This document shows positions 7,774 to 19,395 of a stretch of 64,000 nt of DNA, piece by piece. Made by a program: the position numbers and the translations under genes. The DNA is taken from assembly GCA_038735125.1 (NCBI GenBank), contig JAVYNU010000001.1, positions 186,001-250,000 on the forward strand, given 5' to 3'. Positions within the stretch are counted from its first letter, which is position 1, and every line of letters starts with the position of its first letter. Origin of the DNA: Ignisphaera sp. (lineage in GTDB: Archaea; Thermoproteota; Thermoprotei_A; Sulfolobales; Ignisphaeraceae). The notes beneath the pieces were generated by a model, which saw only the letters and a list, made by a program, of their open reading frames with translations, ran no database searches and had not been told where the DNA came from.

Positions 7774-9343
7774 GGCCAGTCCCACCTGACCACGGCTTAC
7801 CATGTTTTATGGTCTTTAAAACACTATAGTATTCTATACCGTCTATAAATGCTTTTGCAATAGCGTCGAATATGTTTAGTGAAAGTGCTTGGGTAGACCA
7901 TGTGTATAGACTGTTGCTAAAGTTTATTGTAACTCTAAACATTTTGTCTTGGATAAGCATGATCTCCATATTCATCCTAAGCTCATCATCTATGGCATAA
8001 ATCCTCTTCAACACATCGAATAACGCGCTAACCAGAGCTTTCACAGGATCCACATCAACAGCCTTACCCACAACATTATCAACATCAGCTATGCCTATCG
8101 AGGTTCCAGCAGAGCTTGAGAATATTGTCCAACTGATTTTGTTAATACCATCGCTTTTATAGCCAAGCTCTTTAAGAGCTATTAGAAGTGCTGATGCCGA
8201 TGCCTTATCGAATGTGTAGCCCTGCTTTTCAAGGTCTTTGATCCTTGTGATAATCCTCTTTATCCGTTCATCCCTCTTGTCAACCTCTATTCCAAATTCC
8301 TTAAGGAGAGCAACAATGTTGGCGGCCCCACTAAGCTCTGAAACAATAAATTTTCTTGTGTTGCCCACAAGCCCAGGATCTATGTGCTCATATGCTCTCG
8401 GGTTCTTCAAAACAGCGTCAACGTGGACCCCAGCTTTATGTGCAAATGCGAACTCCCCTACATAGGGCTGATATGGATTGGGAGAAATGCCAGTTATTCT
8501 ATAGACAAGCTGAGAGAGCTCTCTAAGCCTCTTCAGGCTATCATCATTTTTAAGTATGTGTAGACCCAGCTTATATCGAATAGATGGGATTATCTGGATC
8601 AGATCTGCATTACCTGTCCTCTCTCCAATGCCGTTGATAGTGCCTTGAACATGTCTAGCACCAGCGTATACAGCTATCAGCGTATTTGCAACAGCGCACC
8701 CCGAATCGTTGTGCATATGAACACCGACAACAGTTTTCACATTTCTAATAACATGCTTTACAATGTCGTAGACATCCCACGGCATCATACCCCCATTGGT
8801 ATCGGCAAGGACTAACACCCTAGCACCAGCTTCTTCAGCTACCTTAAGCACGCTCATTGCATATTCTGGATCCTCTTTGAACCCCTGGAAAAAGTGTTCA
8901 GCATCAAATATAACCTCTATTCCATGTCTCTTCAGATAGTCTATAGTATCGTAAATCATATCCAGATTCTCTTCCTTACTAGCCCTCAGAACCTCAAACA
9001 CATGAAGAGTCCATGACTTGCCAAAAATGACGGCTGTATCGACATCGGCTTTTATTATAGCCTCAACACTCTTATCTTGCGAAACAGGAACATCCTTTCT
9101 ACGTGTACTGCCAAAAGCTGCTATTCTAGAGTTTCTCAATCCATATTTTTTTATCTCTTTGAAGAACTCCTCATCCTTTGGATTGGAGCCTGGCCACCCA
9201 CCCTCTATATAGTCAAAGCCTAGGTCATCAAGGGCTAAAGCAATTCTTATCTTATCTTCTAGCGAAATAGATACACCTGCTGCTTGAGCACCATCTCTGA
9301 GTGTTGTATCTAGTACCTCAACCTCGGATTTCTAAACCACCAT
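7763..9343 (-). CDS. cimA: (R)-citramalate synthase-type acyltransferase, 5' end disrupted
   Basis: DRE-TIM metallolyase of the citramalate/2-isopropylmalate synthase family; the length of about 520 residues and the motifs DTTLRDGAQ, GGWPGSNPKD, HMHNDSGCAVAN, and ERTGNADLIQ fit the citramalate synthase subfamily (pyruvate plus acetyl-CoA, threonine-independent isoleucine). A C-terminal LeuA-dimer-like regulatory domain is present. The conserved frame runs upstream without a break from TTG 9139 to codon AAA 9331. It has no ATG/GTG/TTG there, because in-frame TAG (9332-9334) separates it from ATG 9343. A leaderless ATG at 9360 lies one base out of frame. The true N-terminus is therefore unclear. 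Confidence 0.82.
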
Positions 9344-9415
9344 TCACCCACGCTCACCATACAAAATTTTACGTTTTTTAAGTGTTTAAATAGTATGATA
9401 TTATGTTAGGGGCTT

Positions 9416-10731
<1,316 letters not shown>

Positions 10732-10754
<23 letters not shown>

Positions 10755-12462
10755 TGACTATCATCTCTCTGAAGCTACCACCTGGAGGAAGTGTTGGAAG
10801 AGCTTTTTCGTCCCTTTGAACAGGAACCCTGATAACCGCAGGCATATTCTCTCTAATAGCATTTTTCAAAGCTATCTCAAGATCTTCATATGACTGGGCA
10901 TCAAAGCCTAGCGCTCCAAAGCCTTGTGCAAGCTTTACAAAATCTGTTGCAGGCCCTATGTCCACAGCTATTATCCTCTTATTGAAGAAGAGGTCTTGAA
11001 CTTGTCTAACTAAGCCAAGCGTTCTATTATCGAACACAACAGCTATTACGGGTATGTTTTCGTCGACAGCTGTGCCAAGATTGTTCATCGTCATTAAGAA
11101 CGAGCCATCTCCATCTAGGTCAACAACAATTTTATCCGGCCTAGCAACCTTAGCACCGATGGCTGCTGGTAAGCCGAATCCCATTGTACCCATCCCGCCA
11201 GATGTTAAGAATGTTCTCGGTTCAAATACTTCCCAGAAGACCCCGGCCCACATCTGATGAGAGCCCACACCTGTTGTGACTATGGCGTCTCTAGGCAAAA
11301 TGTTTCTAATTGTCTTCATTATCTTCCATGGCTTCAAACCCTTTCCATCATCACGATAGTATATCTGCGAGTAGTACTCTTTGTATTCTATAACCTTTCT
11401 CAGCCATTCACTTCTATCTTTTTGGGAGCCCAACATGCTCACAGCTTTTATGAGTTCTCTTAGACCCTTTCTAACATCGGCTACAATATATGATTCTACA
11501 GGTAGATAGGAAGATAGCTTGTAGATGTCTGTAGGGTCGATGTTGATCAGTATCAACTTCTTTTTAGTGTCTATAACATCTCTGATATTCGGAATGGTTC
11601 TGTCGCTTAACCTAGCACCAACAACCAGAACCACATCAGCATCCATAAACGCTTTATTTGCTTCCGCCCTTCCGTAATAGCCCATCATACCTATGTACAG
11701 TGGGTAGTCATTGGGTATAGCTGATTTGCCTAGCAACGTTGAGACTATGGGCATTCTAAGCATTTCAGCCAAAGCGATTATCTCCTCTGTTGCAGGTGAC
11801 CAAACGGCCCCTGCCCCAACAAGCATTAAAGGTCTTTCAGCTTCGATCAATAGCCTCGCCGCTTTTTTAACCTTTTCAGGGTCTATAACCTCTGGAAACT
11901 CTCTATAGCCGTTAAACGATGTGCCATCGAACCATTCTATTTTATTTTCATCAACCTCTTCATTAAATAGATCTCTTGGAATATCCACGACAACAGGACC
12001 TGATCTTCCGGTTAACGCTATACGGATGGCGTTTCTAACCCATTTAGGTATATCCTCAGCGTTTCTCACTTGAACAACAAACTTCGTTATATTGGCTACA
12101 ACACCTGGTATATCAGCCTCTTGAAACGATAGCTTACCCAAAGCTGATCGAGGTACTTGACCAGTAATTGCAATAACTGGTGAATTATCCCAATATGCTG
12201 TTGCAAGACCTGTTACAAGATTTAACGCACCTGGACCCGATGTTGCTGTACAAAATCCTGGTCTTCCAGATGCTCTTGCAAACCCATCTGCTGCATGCGC
12301 TGCCCCCTGCTCATGCCTCATAAGAATAACTCTTATGTCATTGTTGGCCACATACTCTACCAATGCATCATAGAATGCCATATTGGATAGTCCTGGTATT
12401 CCAAAGATTACCTTTACTCCCTCTCTCTTCAGAGTCTCAGCTAGAAGCTTTGAACCCTTCAT
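10732..12462 (-). CDS. ilvB: Acetolactate synthase large subunit
   Basis: Thiamine-diphosphate enzyme condensing pyruvate with pyruvate or 2-oxobutyrate. The catalytic glutamate lies in RHEQGAAHAADG at about residues 49-60, with TSGPGALNLV after it; the ThDP/Mg motif GDGSFLMTMNNLGTAV appears at about 453-468, followed by VFDN. Full length, 576 residues. ATG 12462 is preferred over GTG 12471 because AGGTGAT lies four bases upstream of it. First gene of the minus BCAA operon, divergent from leuA across a 270-nt promoter region. Confidence 0.93.
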
Positions 12463-12471
12463 AGAAATCAC

Positions 12472-12729
12472 CTTATTAGAATCTTGATTGAGCCTTGTCC
12501 TACTGTTAACATGCTTACTTGGAATTCTGCGTTTTTATAATATTTTTCATAAGTCTTTTCTCCACTCAGCTGACTTGGAGTTCCATCACCTTCACCTCAC
12601 GCAAATTGTGTATCTAGCTATTTTTGTATGAGCAGGTTTTTAAATCTTTTAGCTACTTAAACAGGTTTAATGGTGCATAATAGCTTATATACCCTCTCAT
12701 TCCTCTTTTATTATAGCTAAATAGAAATA
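12472..12729. promoter_or_regulatory. Divergent promoter region ilvB / leuA
   Basis: 258 nt with no gene. It is AT-rich with several TATA-like stretches: TTATATA at about 12683-12689, well placed for a leuA transcript starting at about 12712, and TTTTTATAATA at about 12534-12544, which could serve ilvB on the other strand. No clear operator was recognised. Confidence 0.5.
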
Positions 12730-13917
12730 TTGGGAGGTGTGCTTATTGCTCCAACTCAAAACAGTTTAGACTACATCCGAAAAAGAGCTGAAAATAGAGT
12801 TGTTAGACTGCTAGACACCACATTGAGAGACGGAGAGCAGATGCCTGGAATTTCTCTGACAGTACATCAAAAAATTGAAATAGCTTTGGCTCTAAATGAG
12901 TTGGGTGTGGATTCGATAGAGGCAGGCTTTCCAATTACTAGCGAAGGAGAGTTCAAAGCGGTAAAGATGATAGCTAAAGAAGTTAGAGGCTCTGAGGTTA
13001 TAGCACTTGCAAGAGCAAATAAGCAGGATATAGATAAGGTCATAGAGGCTGAGGCTCCGGCTGTTCACACATTCATTGCCACCTCTGATCTCCATATGAG
13101 ATACAAGCTTAAGATGACCCCTGACCAGGTTATCGAGAGAGCTGTTTCAGCTGTTGAATATGCTAAGAGTCATGGACTGGTAGTAGAGTTTAGTGCTGAA
13201 GATGCGACCAGGTCCGATGTACAGTTCTTGGCGAAGGTGTTTCAAGCTGTTGTTGATGCTGGAGCGGATAGAATAGACATTGCAGACACAGTTGGCGTTG
13301 CGTATCCAAGTTATATGGCGTTTCTAGTATCATACATCAGATCTAATGTCAAGGGAAACTATATACTGAGTGTCCACTGTCATGACGATTTTGGTATGGC
13401 TGTTGCAAACAGTGTGACAGCCATTGAAAATGGGGCTGACCAGGTCCACGTCACAATGCTTGGAGTAGGTGAAAGAGCTGGAAATGCTGCATTAGAAGAG
13501 GTGGCATCTGCATTAGCATTTCTATATGGCTACAAGCTTAGAATAGACTTCAGTAAAATAAATAAGGTAGCAAAGATCGTGGCTAATCACTTTGGATTGG
13601 TTATACCGCCAAACAAAGCCATTGTAGGGGCAAACGCGTTTGCACACGAGTCGGGAATTCATGTTCATGGCGTTTTAAGCCACCCTCTAACATATGAGCC
13701 TATAGACCCCTCTGCTGTTGGTGCTGAGAGGAGAATTGTTATAGGCAAGCATAGTGGGAGACATGCGATAGAATATGTCATCAAGCAAATGGGTTTAGAG
13801 CCTAGAGAAGATGCTGTCAAAAGGATCTTGGATAGGGTGAAGAGTTTGGCAGACCAAGGAGTTAAAATCTCCTGGGATACAGTGATAAAGCTTGTAAAAG
13901 AGGAGTATGGGGTTTAA
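12730..13917 (+). CDS. leuA: 2-isopropylmalate synthase (LeuA family)
   Basis: A DRE-TIM acyltransferase of about 390 residues. Key motifs: LLDTTLRDGEQMPG at about residues 26-39, GFPITSEGEF, HCHDDFGMAVAN at about 217-228 (metal-binding His pair), and NAFAHESGIHVHG at about 299-311. It matches the archaeal isopropylmalate/homocitrate/citramalate synthase group without a long regulatory domain. Being paired with leuB, isopropylmalate synthase is most likely. Start uncertain: TTG 12730 precedes GGGAGGTG (12732-12739), and GTG 12739 overlaps it. Both keep the whole family core. It ends three bases before leuB. Confidence 0.88.
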   Translation: MGGVLIAPTQNSLDYIRKRAENRVVRLLDTTLRDGEQMPGISLTVHQKIEIALALNELGVDSIEAGFPITSEGEFKAVKMIAKEVRGSEVIALARANKQDIDKVIEAEAPAVHTFIATSDLHMRYKLKMTPDQVIERAVSAVEYAKSHGLVVEFSAEDATRSDVQFLAKVFQAVVDAGADRIDIADTVGVAYPSYMAFLVSYIRSNVKGNYILSVHCHDDFGMAVANSVTAIENGADQVHVTMLGVGERAGNAALEEVASALAFLYGYKLRIDFSKINKVAKIVANHFGLVIPPNKAIVGANAFAHESGIHVHGVLSHPLTYEPIDPSAVGAERRIVIGKHSGRHAIEYVIKQMGLEPREDAVKRILDRVKSLADQGVKISWDTVIKLVKEEYGV

Positions 13918-13920
13918 CAA

Positions 13921-14937
13921 GTGTTTAGGGTAGCGGTTATAGAGGGAGATGGTATAGGTCCTGAGATAATCGATGCTACTTTCAAGGTCTTGGCAAAACT
14001 TGTTGCCAAATACAGACTTGAAATAGAGTTTGTAAAGGTTGAGGCAGGAGATAACGCTGTTAGAAAGTATGGGGTTGCTGTTCCGGAAGAGTCTTGGAAA
14101 ACAATAAAGGGTTGTGACGCCATTTTAAAGGGTCCTGTAGGAGAGTCTGCAGGCGATGTTGTTGTCAAGATTAGAAGAGGTTTGGATCTCTACGCCAATA
14201 TAAGACCTTCGAAGGCTCTACCCGGTGTAAAGGCTTTGAAACCAAATATAGATCTTGTTATAGTTAGGGAAAATACAGAAGACGTTTACGTAAGAGCCGA
14301 GTATGTATTACCAGAAGATGTCTCTATAGCCATTCGTGTTATAAGTCGAAAAGCCTCTCAGAGAATTGCTAGAAAGGCATTTGAAATAGCCAAGGGTAGG
14401 AGAAAGAAAGTTACTGTTGTCCATAAAGCAAATGTTTTAACGGTTACAGATGGCTTGTTCAAGTCAACTGTTTATGACGTTGGAAGAAGGGAGTTTCCGG
14501 ATATTGAAATAGATGAGATGTATATTGATGCAGCTGTAATGGATATTGTTAGAAAACCTGAGAGATTCGATGTAATTGTAACAACAAATCTATATGGGGA
14601 TATCCTAAGCGATTTAGCTGCATATGTATCTGGCAGCATCGGCCTTGCAGCATCTGCTAACATAGGAGACGAAAAAGCTATGTTCGAGCCAATACATGGC
14701 GCGGCATTCGATATAGCTGGCAAGGGAATCGCAAACCCAACTGCAATGATGTTATCTGCTGCGTGGATGCTTAAATGGCTTGGGGAAAGGAGCAATAGTA
14801 GGAGCTATGTAGAGGCTGGAAAGGCCCTCGAAAAAGCAATTGAAGCTACATTAGCTGATGGAAAAATCCTCACACCCGATCTTGGAGGTAGTGCAACAAC
14901 AGCAGAATTTACAGAAGCTGTTATTTCGAGGCTTTAA
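13921..14937 (+). CDS. leuB: 3-isopropylmalate dehydrogenase family protein
   Basis: A 338-residue beta-decarboxylating dehydrogenase. Seen: EGDGIGPEI at residues 8-16, the substrate arginines around RRGLDLYANIRP (about 86-97), VRENTEDVYVRAEY (about 117-130), the signature NLYGDILSDLAA near 224-235 with catalytic Asp residues, and EPIHGAAFDIAGKGIANP at about 259-276. Adjacent leuA points to isopropylmalate dehydrogenase; homoisocitrate or isocitrate-type relatives cannot be excluded from motifs alone. Start is GTG 13921. It converges on hisI with a gap of five bases. Confidence 0.88.
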   Translation: MFRVAVIEGDGIGPEIIDATFKVLAKLVAKYRLEIEFVKVEAGDNAVRKYGVAVPEESWKTIKGCDAILKGPVGESAGDVVVKIRRGLDLYANIRPSKALPGVKALKPNIDLVIVRENTEDVYVRAEYVLPEDVSIAIRVISRKASQRIARKAFEIAKGRRKKVTVVHKANVLTVTDGLFKSTVYDVGRREFPDIEIDEMYIDAAVMDIVRKPERFDVIVTTNLYGDILSDLAAYVSGSIGLAASANIGDEKAMFEPIHGAAFDIAGKGIANPTAMMLSAAWMLKWLGERSNSRSYVEAGKALEKAIEATLADGKILTPDLGGSATTAEFTEAVISRL

Positions 14938-14942
14938 ACCAT

Positions 14943-15299
14943 TCAAAGAATCTCATTGTATCTCCTATAGAAACAACTAAAATTGCCTGTATGGCACATG
15001 GGTCCCATCGGCTTCACCAATACTAGTACCGCATCTTCATCACAATCAACTTTGACGTCAACAACAATCTGGAGGTTTCCGCTGGTCTCCCCTTTCAGCC
15101 AAAGCTTTTTTCTAGAGGTTGACCATAGGTGGAGATAGCCTGTTGTAAGTGTTTTTATCAAAGCCTCTTTATTCATGAAGCCTACCGACAACACCTCCTT
15201 TGTTTTGTAATCCTGTATAACAGCTACTACAGTATTGTCCTCGTGTCTAAACCTCAGCCTGCTAGCTATCTTTTCCGCCTCTTCGGTGCTGAGCCTCAC
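14943..15299 (-). CDS. hisI: Phosphoribosyl-AMP cyclohydrolase
   Basis: Third step of histidine synthesis; opens the purine ring of PR-AMP. A 118-residue stand-alone HisI with the diagnostic LWSTSRKKLWLKGETSG (about 60-76), the metal site in DVKVDCDEDAVLV (about 84-96) and CHTGNFSCFYR near the C-terminus. hisE is a separate gene, as usual in archaea. Last gene of the minus his operon; its start overlaps the end of hisH by 4 nt. Confidence 0.95.
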   Translation of the reverse strand: MRLSTEEAEKIASRLRFRHEDNTVVAVIQDYKTKEVLSVGFMNKEALIKTLTTGYLHLWSTSRKKLWLKGETSGNLQIVVDVKVDCDEDAVLVLVKPMGPMCHTGNFSCFYRRYNEIL

Positions 15300-15904
15300 G
15301 TTCTCAACCAGTTAAACACTGTTTTGAGAAACTCAGCCCCGTTTAAATGGCTTTTCTCTGGATGGAACTGAACAGCTATTACCCTATCTTTAAGTAGCAT
15401 TGACGGGATTTTGACATCGCCATACTCACTTATAAAGCATATGCTATCAACTTCATTAGTGTGAGCCATATAGCTATGCATGAAATACATGTATTTACCG
15501 TCAACACCTTGGAATAATCTACATTTATCATTTCCAACAAACCTGATCTTGTCCCACCCAATACGAGGCAACTTTAGTTTTGTGGGAACCCTATCTACAT
15601 AGCCTCTGAACCATCCGAGACCTTTGCTAGGCACCCCACCCTCCATGCTATATTCAAACATTATCTGCATACCTATGCATATGCCAAGAAATGCCATGCC
15701 GCTTTTCTTCATATCGTTTAGAACATCTGAATATTTTATGATATACCTTGAAACAGCTTTGAAGTTTCCAACACCTGGAAAAACAATTAGATCAACATTT
15801 CTTCTGGGCTCTACATCCACAAATACCTCGAATCCTGTTCTCCTCAATGCATTGGAAATGCTATAGAGATTTCCAACACCGTAATTAATAACAAGAGCCT
15901 TCAT
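15296..15904 (-). CDS. hisH: Imidazole glycerol-phosphate synthase, glutaminase subunit
   Basis: A 202-residue class I glutamine amidotransferase that feeds ammonia to HisF. Catalytic Cys in FLGICIGMQIMFEYS (Cys at about residue 76), His/Glu in VQFHPEKSHLNG (about 179-190), and the N-terminal strand INYGVGN that binds glutamine. ATG 15904 overlaps hisE by 4 nt. Partner HisF is encoded in the same operon. Confidence 0.95.
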   Translation of the reverse strand: MKALVINYGVGNLYSISNALRRTGFEVFVDVEPRRNVDLIVFPGVGNFKAVSRYIIKYSDVLNDMKKSGMAFLGICIGMQIMFEYSMEGGVPSKGLGWFRGYVDRVPTKLKLPRIGWDKIRFVGNDKCRLFQGVDGKYMYFMHSYMAHTNEVDSICFISEYGDVKIPSMLLKDRVIAVQFHPEKSHLNGAEFLKTVFNWLRT

Positions 15905-16185
15905 TTCTTCATCCTCTTCTCAAGTTCTGCACAAACATCTTCTAGAGAGACATTGTTTACAGCCATAAGCACCATCATATGGTAGACCAAGTCAGCCAAC
16001 TCCTCTACCAACCTCTTTCTATCCTCATATAAAGATGCTACTACAACCTCCACAGCCTCTTCACCAAGTTTTCTAGCCACATATCCCCTGCCCTTAGATG
16101 CAAGCTCGACTGTGTAGCTTCCCACAGGCCTCTTCTCTAACCTATCTAGCACAATCTTATATAGCCTTTCAAATGTTTCGCACAT
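15901..16185 (-). CDS. hisE: Phosphoribosyl-ATP pyrophosphohydrolase
   Basis: A 94-residue all-alpha MazG-like enzyme; second step of the pathway. It carries KLGEEAVEVVVAS and the acidic ELADLVYHMMVL helix that binds Mg2+. Monofunctional, separate from hisI. It overlaps hisD by 17 nt and hisH by 4 nt. Confidence 0.93.
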   Translation of the reverse strand: MCETFERLYKIVLDRLEKRPVGSYTVELASKGRGYVARKLGEEAVEVVVASLYEDRKRLVEELADLVYHMMVLMAVNNVSLEDVCAELEKRMKK

Positions 16186-17377
16186 GCCTCATCACAACAC
16201 TTTTTGCATGCAGTTCAAAGCCCTCATATCTAGCTAATGTTTCAACAGCCTCTAAAACATTCTTATCAATCTCCCTATCATCGAATAGAACTGCAACTGG
16301 CTTTAGAAAGTCGTAAACTGTTAGAGCTCCTCTAACCCTTGCCCATTTATTTGTCGGCAGAATGTGGTTTGGCCCAATATAATCTATTAGGGCTGGTGGT
16401 GAGTAGTTGTATGAGACTGCCCCGGCATTTCGAATTCTATTTAGAAGCTTGTCAGCGTCTCTTACATGGATTGATAGATGTTCTGGAGCAAACTCGTTAG
16501 CTATTTTCATAGCTTCATCAATTGAGTTGGCAACGTATATGTAGAAGCTGCCTTTAAGATCTCTGACCAGCTCCTCAACAGCTTGGGCAACCCTACTCGA
16601 GGTTGTCAATAGAACAACTGGACTATCCATACCATGTTCTGCCTGAGCTGCCATATCCATGGCAACCAACTTCGGGTCTGCGGACTCATCGGCAATGACA
16701 ACAAGTTCTGTTGGCCCCTCAACACCATCAATCTCGACAACGTCTCTAACAAGAGCTTTTGCGGCTTGTACATATATGTTTCCAGGGCCAACAATTTTAT
16801 CGACCTTCCTCACACTTTCTGTACCATATGCTAATGCCGCTATTATTTGTGCACCACCAACCCTGTATATATTCTCTACACCTATCAGCTGAGACACATA
16901 TATAGTTGCAGGATCTATACAGCCGGTTTTATTTGGTGGCGACGCCACCGCTATTCTACTTACCCCTGCCACCTTTGCCGGAACACCAGCCATCAGAAGC
17001 GTTGATGGATATGACTTTCTCCCGCCTGGCACATATACACCAATGCTTTCAATTGGCTTCCATATAATACCCATTCTAACCCCGCTTAATTGTATTTGGA
17101 AATCTTTTGGCTTAAACTCTTGATAGAAACGCATGAGGAGATCATATAATGTGTCTATGGCTCTTCTGACATCATTTTTAAGTTCCTCTAGACATTTGCT
17201 TCTAAGACTGGGGGTAAGCTCTACAGTATCGATATCTATACCGTCAAACCTCTTCGTATATTCTATTAATGCTTTATCACCTCTGTTCCTAACATCATCA
17301 ATTATCTGTTTAACGTAGTTCAGCACACTACTAATACTGTACTGGTTTTGCTGTGGGAGACCGTGTACAACTGTCAT
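16169..17377 (-). CDS. hisD: Histidinol dehydrogenase
   Basis: Zn-dependent, NAD+-linked four-electron oxidation of histidinol to histidine. It is 402 residues, at the short end for the family (about 430). Motifs: [15 protein letters not shown] (about 114-128), [12 protein letters not shown] (about 198-209), [15 protein letters not shown] with zinc ligands at about 239-253, and the C-terminal [10 protein letters not shown]. It overlaps hisF by 4 nt and hisE by 17 nt. Confidence 0.95.
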   Translation of the reverse strand: MTVVHGLPQQNQYSISSVLNYVKQIIDDVRNRGDKALIEYTKRFDGIDIDTVELTPSLRSKCLEELKNDVRRAIDTLYDLLMRFYQEFKPKDFQIQLSGVRMGIIWKPIESIGVYVPGGRKSYPSTLLMAGVPAKVAGVSRIAVASPPNKTGCIDPATIYVSQLIGVENIYRVGGAQIIAALAYGTESVRKVDKIVGPGNIYVQAAKALVRDVVEIDGVEGPTELVVIADESADPKLVAMDMAAQAEHGMDSPVVLLTTSSRVAQAVEELVRDLKGSFYIYVANSIDEAMKIANEFAPEHLSIHVRDADKLLNRIRNAGAVSYNYSPPALIDYIGPNHILPTNKWARVRGALTVYDFLKPVAVLFDDREIDKNVLEAVETLARYEGFELHAKSVVMRHVRNI

Positions 17378-18126
17378 ATTCTCACCTCAACACCTCTCTC
17401 ATAGAGATATCTCTTAAGATCCATAATCCTTATAACACCATCGTGAAAAACGCCAGCGGCTAAAGCTGCATCAGCTTTGCCTGCTGTTAAAACCTCGTAG
17501 AAGTGCTCCATGCTCCCAGCCCCACCACTAGCTATGACAGGTATTGAGACGGCTTCTGAAACCCTCCTAGTCAACTCTATTTCATAGCCGATACGAGTTC
17601 CATCCCTGTCTATACTTGTTAAGAGTATTTCGCCTGCTCCAAGCCTCTCCACAGTCTTAGCCCATTCTATCGCATCTAGACCAGTATCAACGGTAGCTGA
17701 CTTCACAAAAACTATATATCTGCCCCCAATCTTTTTCGCATCTATTGCTACAACAATCGACTGAGAACCGAACTCATCACTAGCCACTTTAATCAAATCC
17801 GGGTTTTCAACAGCAGCTGTATTGATACTCACCTTATCGGCACCGCTTGAGAGAGCACTTGAAATGTCGTCAAGCGATCTTATGCCTCCTCCAACTGTCA
17901 ATGGTATGGATACCACGCTTGCCGTGTCTCTAACAACTCTAAACAGCGTTGCTCTATTCTCGAGAGAAGCTGAAATATCTAAGAAGACTATTTCGTCTGC
18001 ACCCTCCTCCTCATATCTAGCAGCAAGCTCTACAGGATCGCCCTTATCTCTTAGATTGACGAAGTTAACTCCTTTAACAACTCTACCATTTTTAACATCT
18101 AGACATGGAATTATCCTCTTAATCAC
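17374..18126 (-). CDS. hisF: Imidazole glycerol-phosphate synthase, cyclase subunit
   Basis: A 250-residue TIM barrel. Catalytic Asp residues are present: [13 protein letters not shown] (Asp at about 10) and [11 protein letters not shown] (Asp at about 130). The phosphate sites GGGIRSLDD and [11 protein letters not shown] are intact. Works with HisH to make IGP and AICAR. Four-base overlaps with hisB upstream and hisD downstream. Confidence 0.95.
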   Translation of the reverse strand: MIKRIIPCLDVKNGRVVKGVNFVNLRDKGDPVELAARYEEEGADEIVFLDISASLENRATLFRVVRDTASVVSIPLTVGGGIRSLDDISSALSSGADKVSINTAAVENPDLIKVASDEFGSQSIVVAIDAKKIGGRYIVFVKSATVDTGLDAIEWAKTVERLGAGEILLTSIDRDGTRIGYEIELTRRVSEAVSIPVIASGGAGSMEHFYEVLTAGKADAALAAGVFHDGVIRIMDLKRYLYERGVEVRI

Positions 18127-18707
18127 CTTAAAACACCCTTCAAACTCCTTACACCAGACCCAACAATTCTTGTCGAGTCATATAACGCCATTCCAAGACC
18201 TTTGAAAACGGCTTCAACGACGTGATGATCATTGAAACCCCTTAGCTTGACAACATGAATTGTTATACCAGCCCTCTTAGCTAGCGAATCTATAAAGTGC
18301 TGAACATTCTCAAGGGAAAGCCCGCCTATAGCCTCTCTCGAGAAGCTTAGATCTATAAATGCCCCACCCCTACCAGAGATGTCAACAGCTATAAGAACTA
18401 GTGCGTCATCCATTGGCACGATCTGGTGGGAAAACCTCTTTATACCCACTCTATCACCTAAGCACTTTTCTAGCGCACCCCCAATTACAATTGCAGAGTC
18501 CTCTACAATGTGATGATCGTCAACACTCTTCTTTTCCTCGGCATAAACCTTTGCTCTAGAGTTCATGTAGAGGAACATTGTTTCAAGCATATGGTTGAAG
18601 AATGGTATAGGTGTTGAAATCTCAATATCTCCTGGTTCATCTAGATTAAACTCAACAGCTATTTTAGTCTCTCTGGTTTCTCTATACTCTCTACACTCTC
18701 TAGACAA
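18123..18707 (-). CDS. hisB: Imidazoleglycerol-phosphate dehydratase
   Basis: A 194-residue monofunctional dehydratase with both Mn-binding repeats: DDHHIVED (about 62-69) and [13 protein letters not shown] (about 160-172). The phosphatase domain seen in enterobacterial HisB is absent, as is usual in archaea. It overlaps hisA by 8 nt and hisF by 4 nt. Confidence 0.95.
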   Translation of the reverse strand: MSRECREYRETRETKIAVEFNLDEPGDIEISTPIPFFNHMLETMFLYMNSRAKVYAEEKKSVDDHHIVEDSAIVIGGALEKCLGDRVGIKRFSHQIVPMDDALVLIAVDISGRGGAFIDLSFSREAIGGLSLENVQHFIDSLAKRAGITIHVVKLRGFNDHHVVEAVFKGLGMALYDSTRIVGSGVRSLKGVLR

Positions 18708-19395
18708 CTTTCACACCCCATAACCTGCCATTATACAAGGCCATACCAACAATGGTATAGTCTATGCCAAAACTCTTCAGAGTCTGTAGATCGTGTATCG
18801 TTGAAACACCACCTGCATATTCCTTTAACCCCTTCACATAGCCTACAAATTCTCCTAGCCTCATATCAACACCTTTTTCACTACCCTCATTCTCTATGTA
18901 TGTAAATAAAACTCCTCTAACATCATAATTCCTGATCTCGTTCAATGCATCACCTAGCTTCATAGCCTCTCTACTCCATCCACCTATTCTCACGATATAG
19001 CTGTTGTCATAATCCAAGGCTATAATCACTTTATCTCCTCCCACAGCCTCTAGTATTCTTTCAAATTCTTTTCTAGCGGTAAAGAAAATTGTTGACACAA
19101 CCACAGCTGAAGCCCCATACGACAAAAGAGTTGATGCTTTATCTACAGACCTTACACCACCTCCAACCTGAATCCACTTAAAACCTATGCCACATAACCC
19201 CTTTACAATAGGTTCATTAGAGCCCGCACCTTCTGCTGCATCGAGATCAACAACATGCAGATATTCATAGCCCGCTTCATACAGCTTAGTAGCGATTTTT
19301 AATGGATCTCCAAGAAAGAGACCAGTTCCCCTAACACCTCTAACTCTTTTAACAGCACTACCACCACTCAAATCAATGCTTGGCATGACTATCAT
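18700..19395 (-). CDS. hisA: ProFAR isomerase
   Basis: A 231-residue TIM barrel related to HisF; isomerises ProFAR to PRFAR. Catalytic Asp in MPSIDLSGGSAVKRVRG (about residue 8) and the second in IALDYDNSYIVRIGG (about 127). The loop after the second Asp is diverged from typical DARDGKV/TDIxRDG text, but barrel phosphate motifs (VGGGVRS, AGGVSTIHDL) are kept. Operon position between hisG and hisB supports HisA. Overlaps hisG by 4 nt. Confidence 0.9.
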   Translation of the reverse strand: MIVMPSIDLSGGSAVKRVRGVRGTGLFLGDPLKIATKLYEAGYEYLHVVDLDAAEGAGSNEPIVKGLCGIGFKWIQVGGGVRSVDKASTLLSYGASAVVVSTIFFTARKEFERILEAVGGDKVIIALDYDNSYIVRIGGWSREAMKLGDALNEIRNYDVRGVLFTYIENEGSEKGVDMRLGEFVGYVKGLKEYAGGVSTIHDLQTLKSFGIDYTIVGMALYNGRLWGVKVV

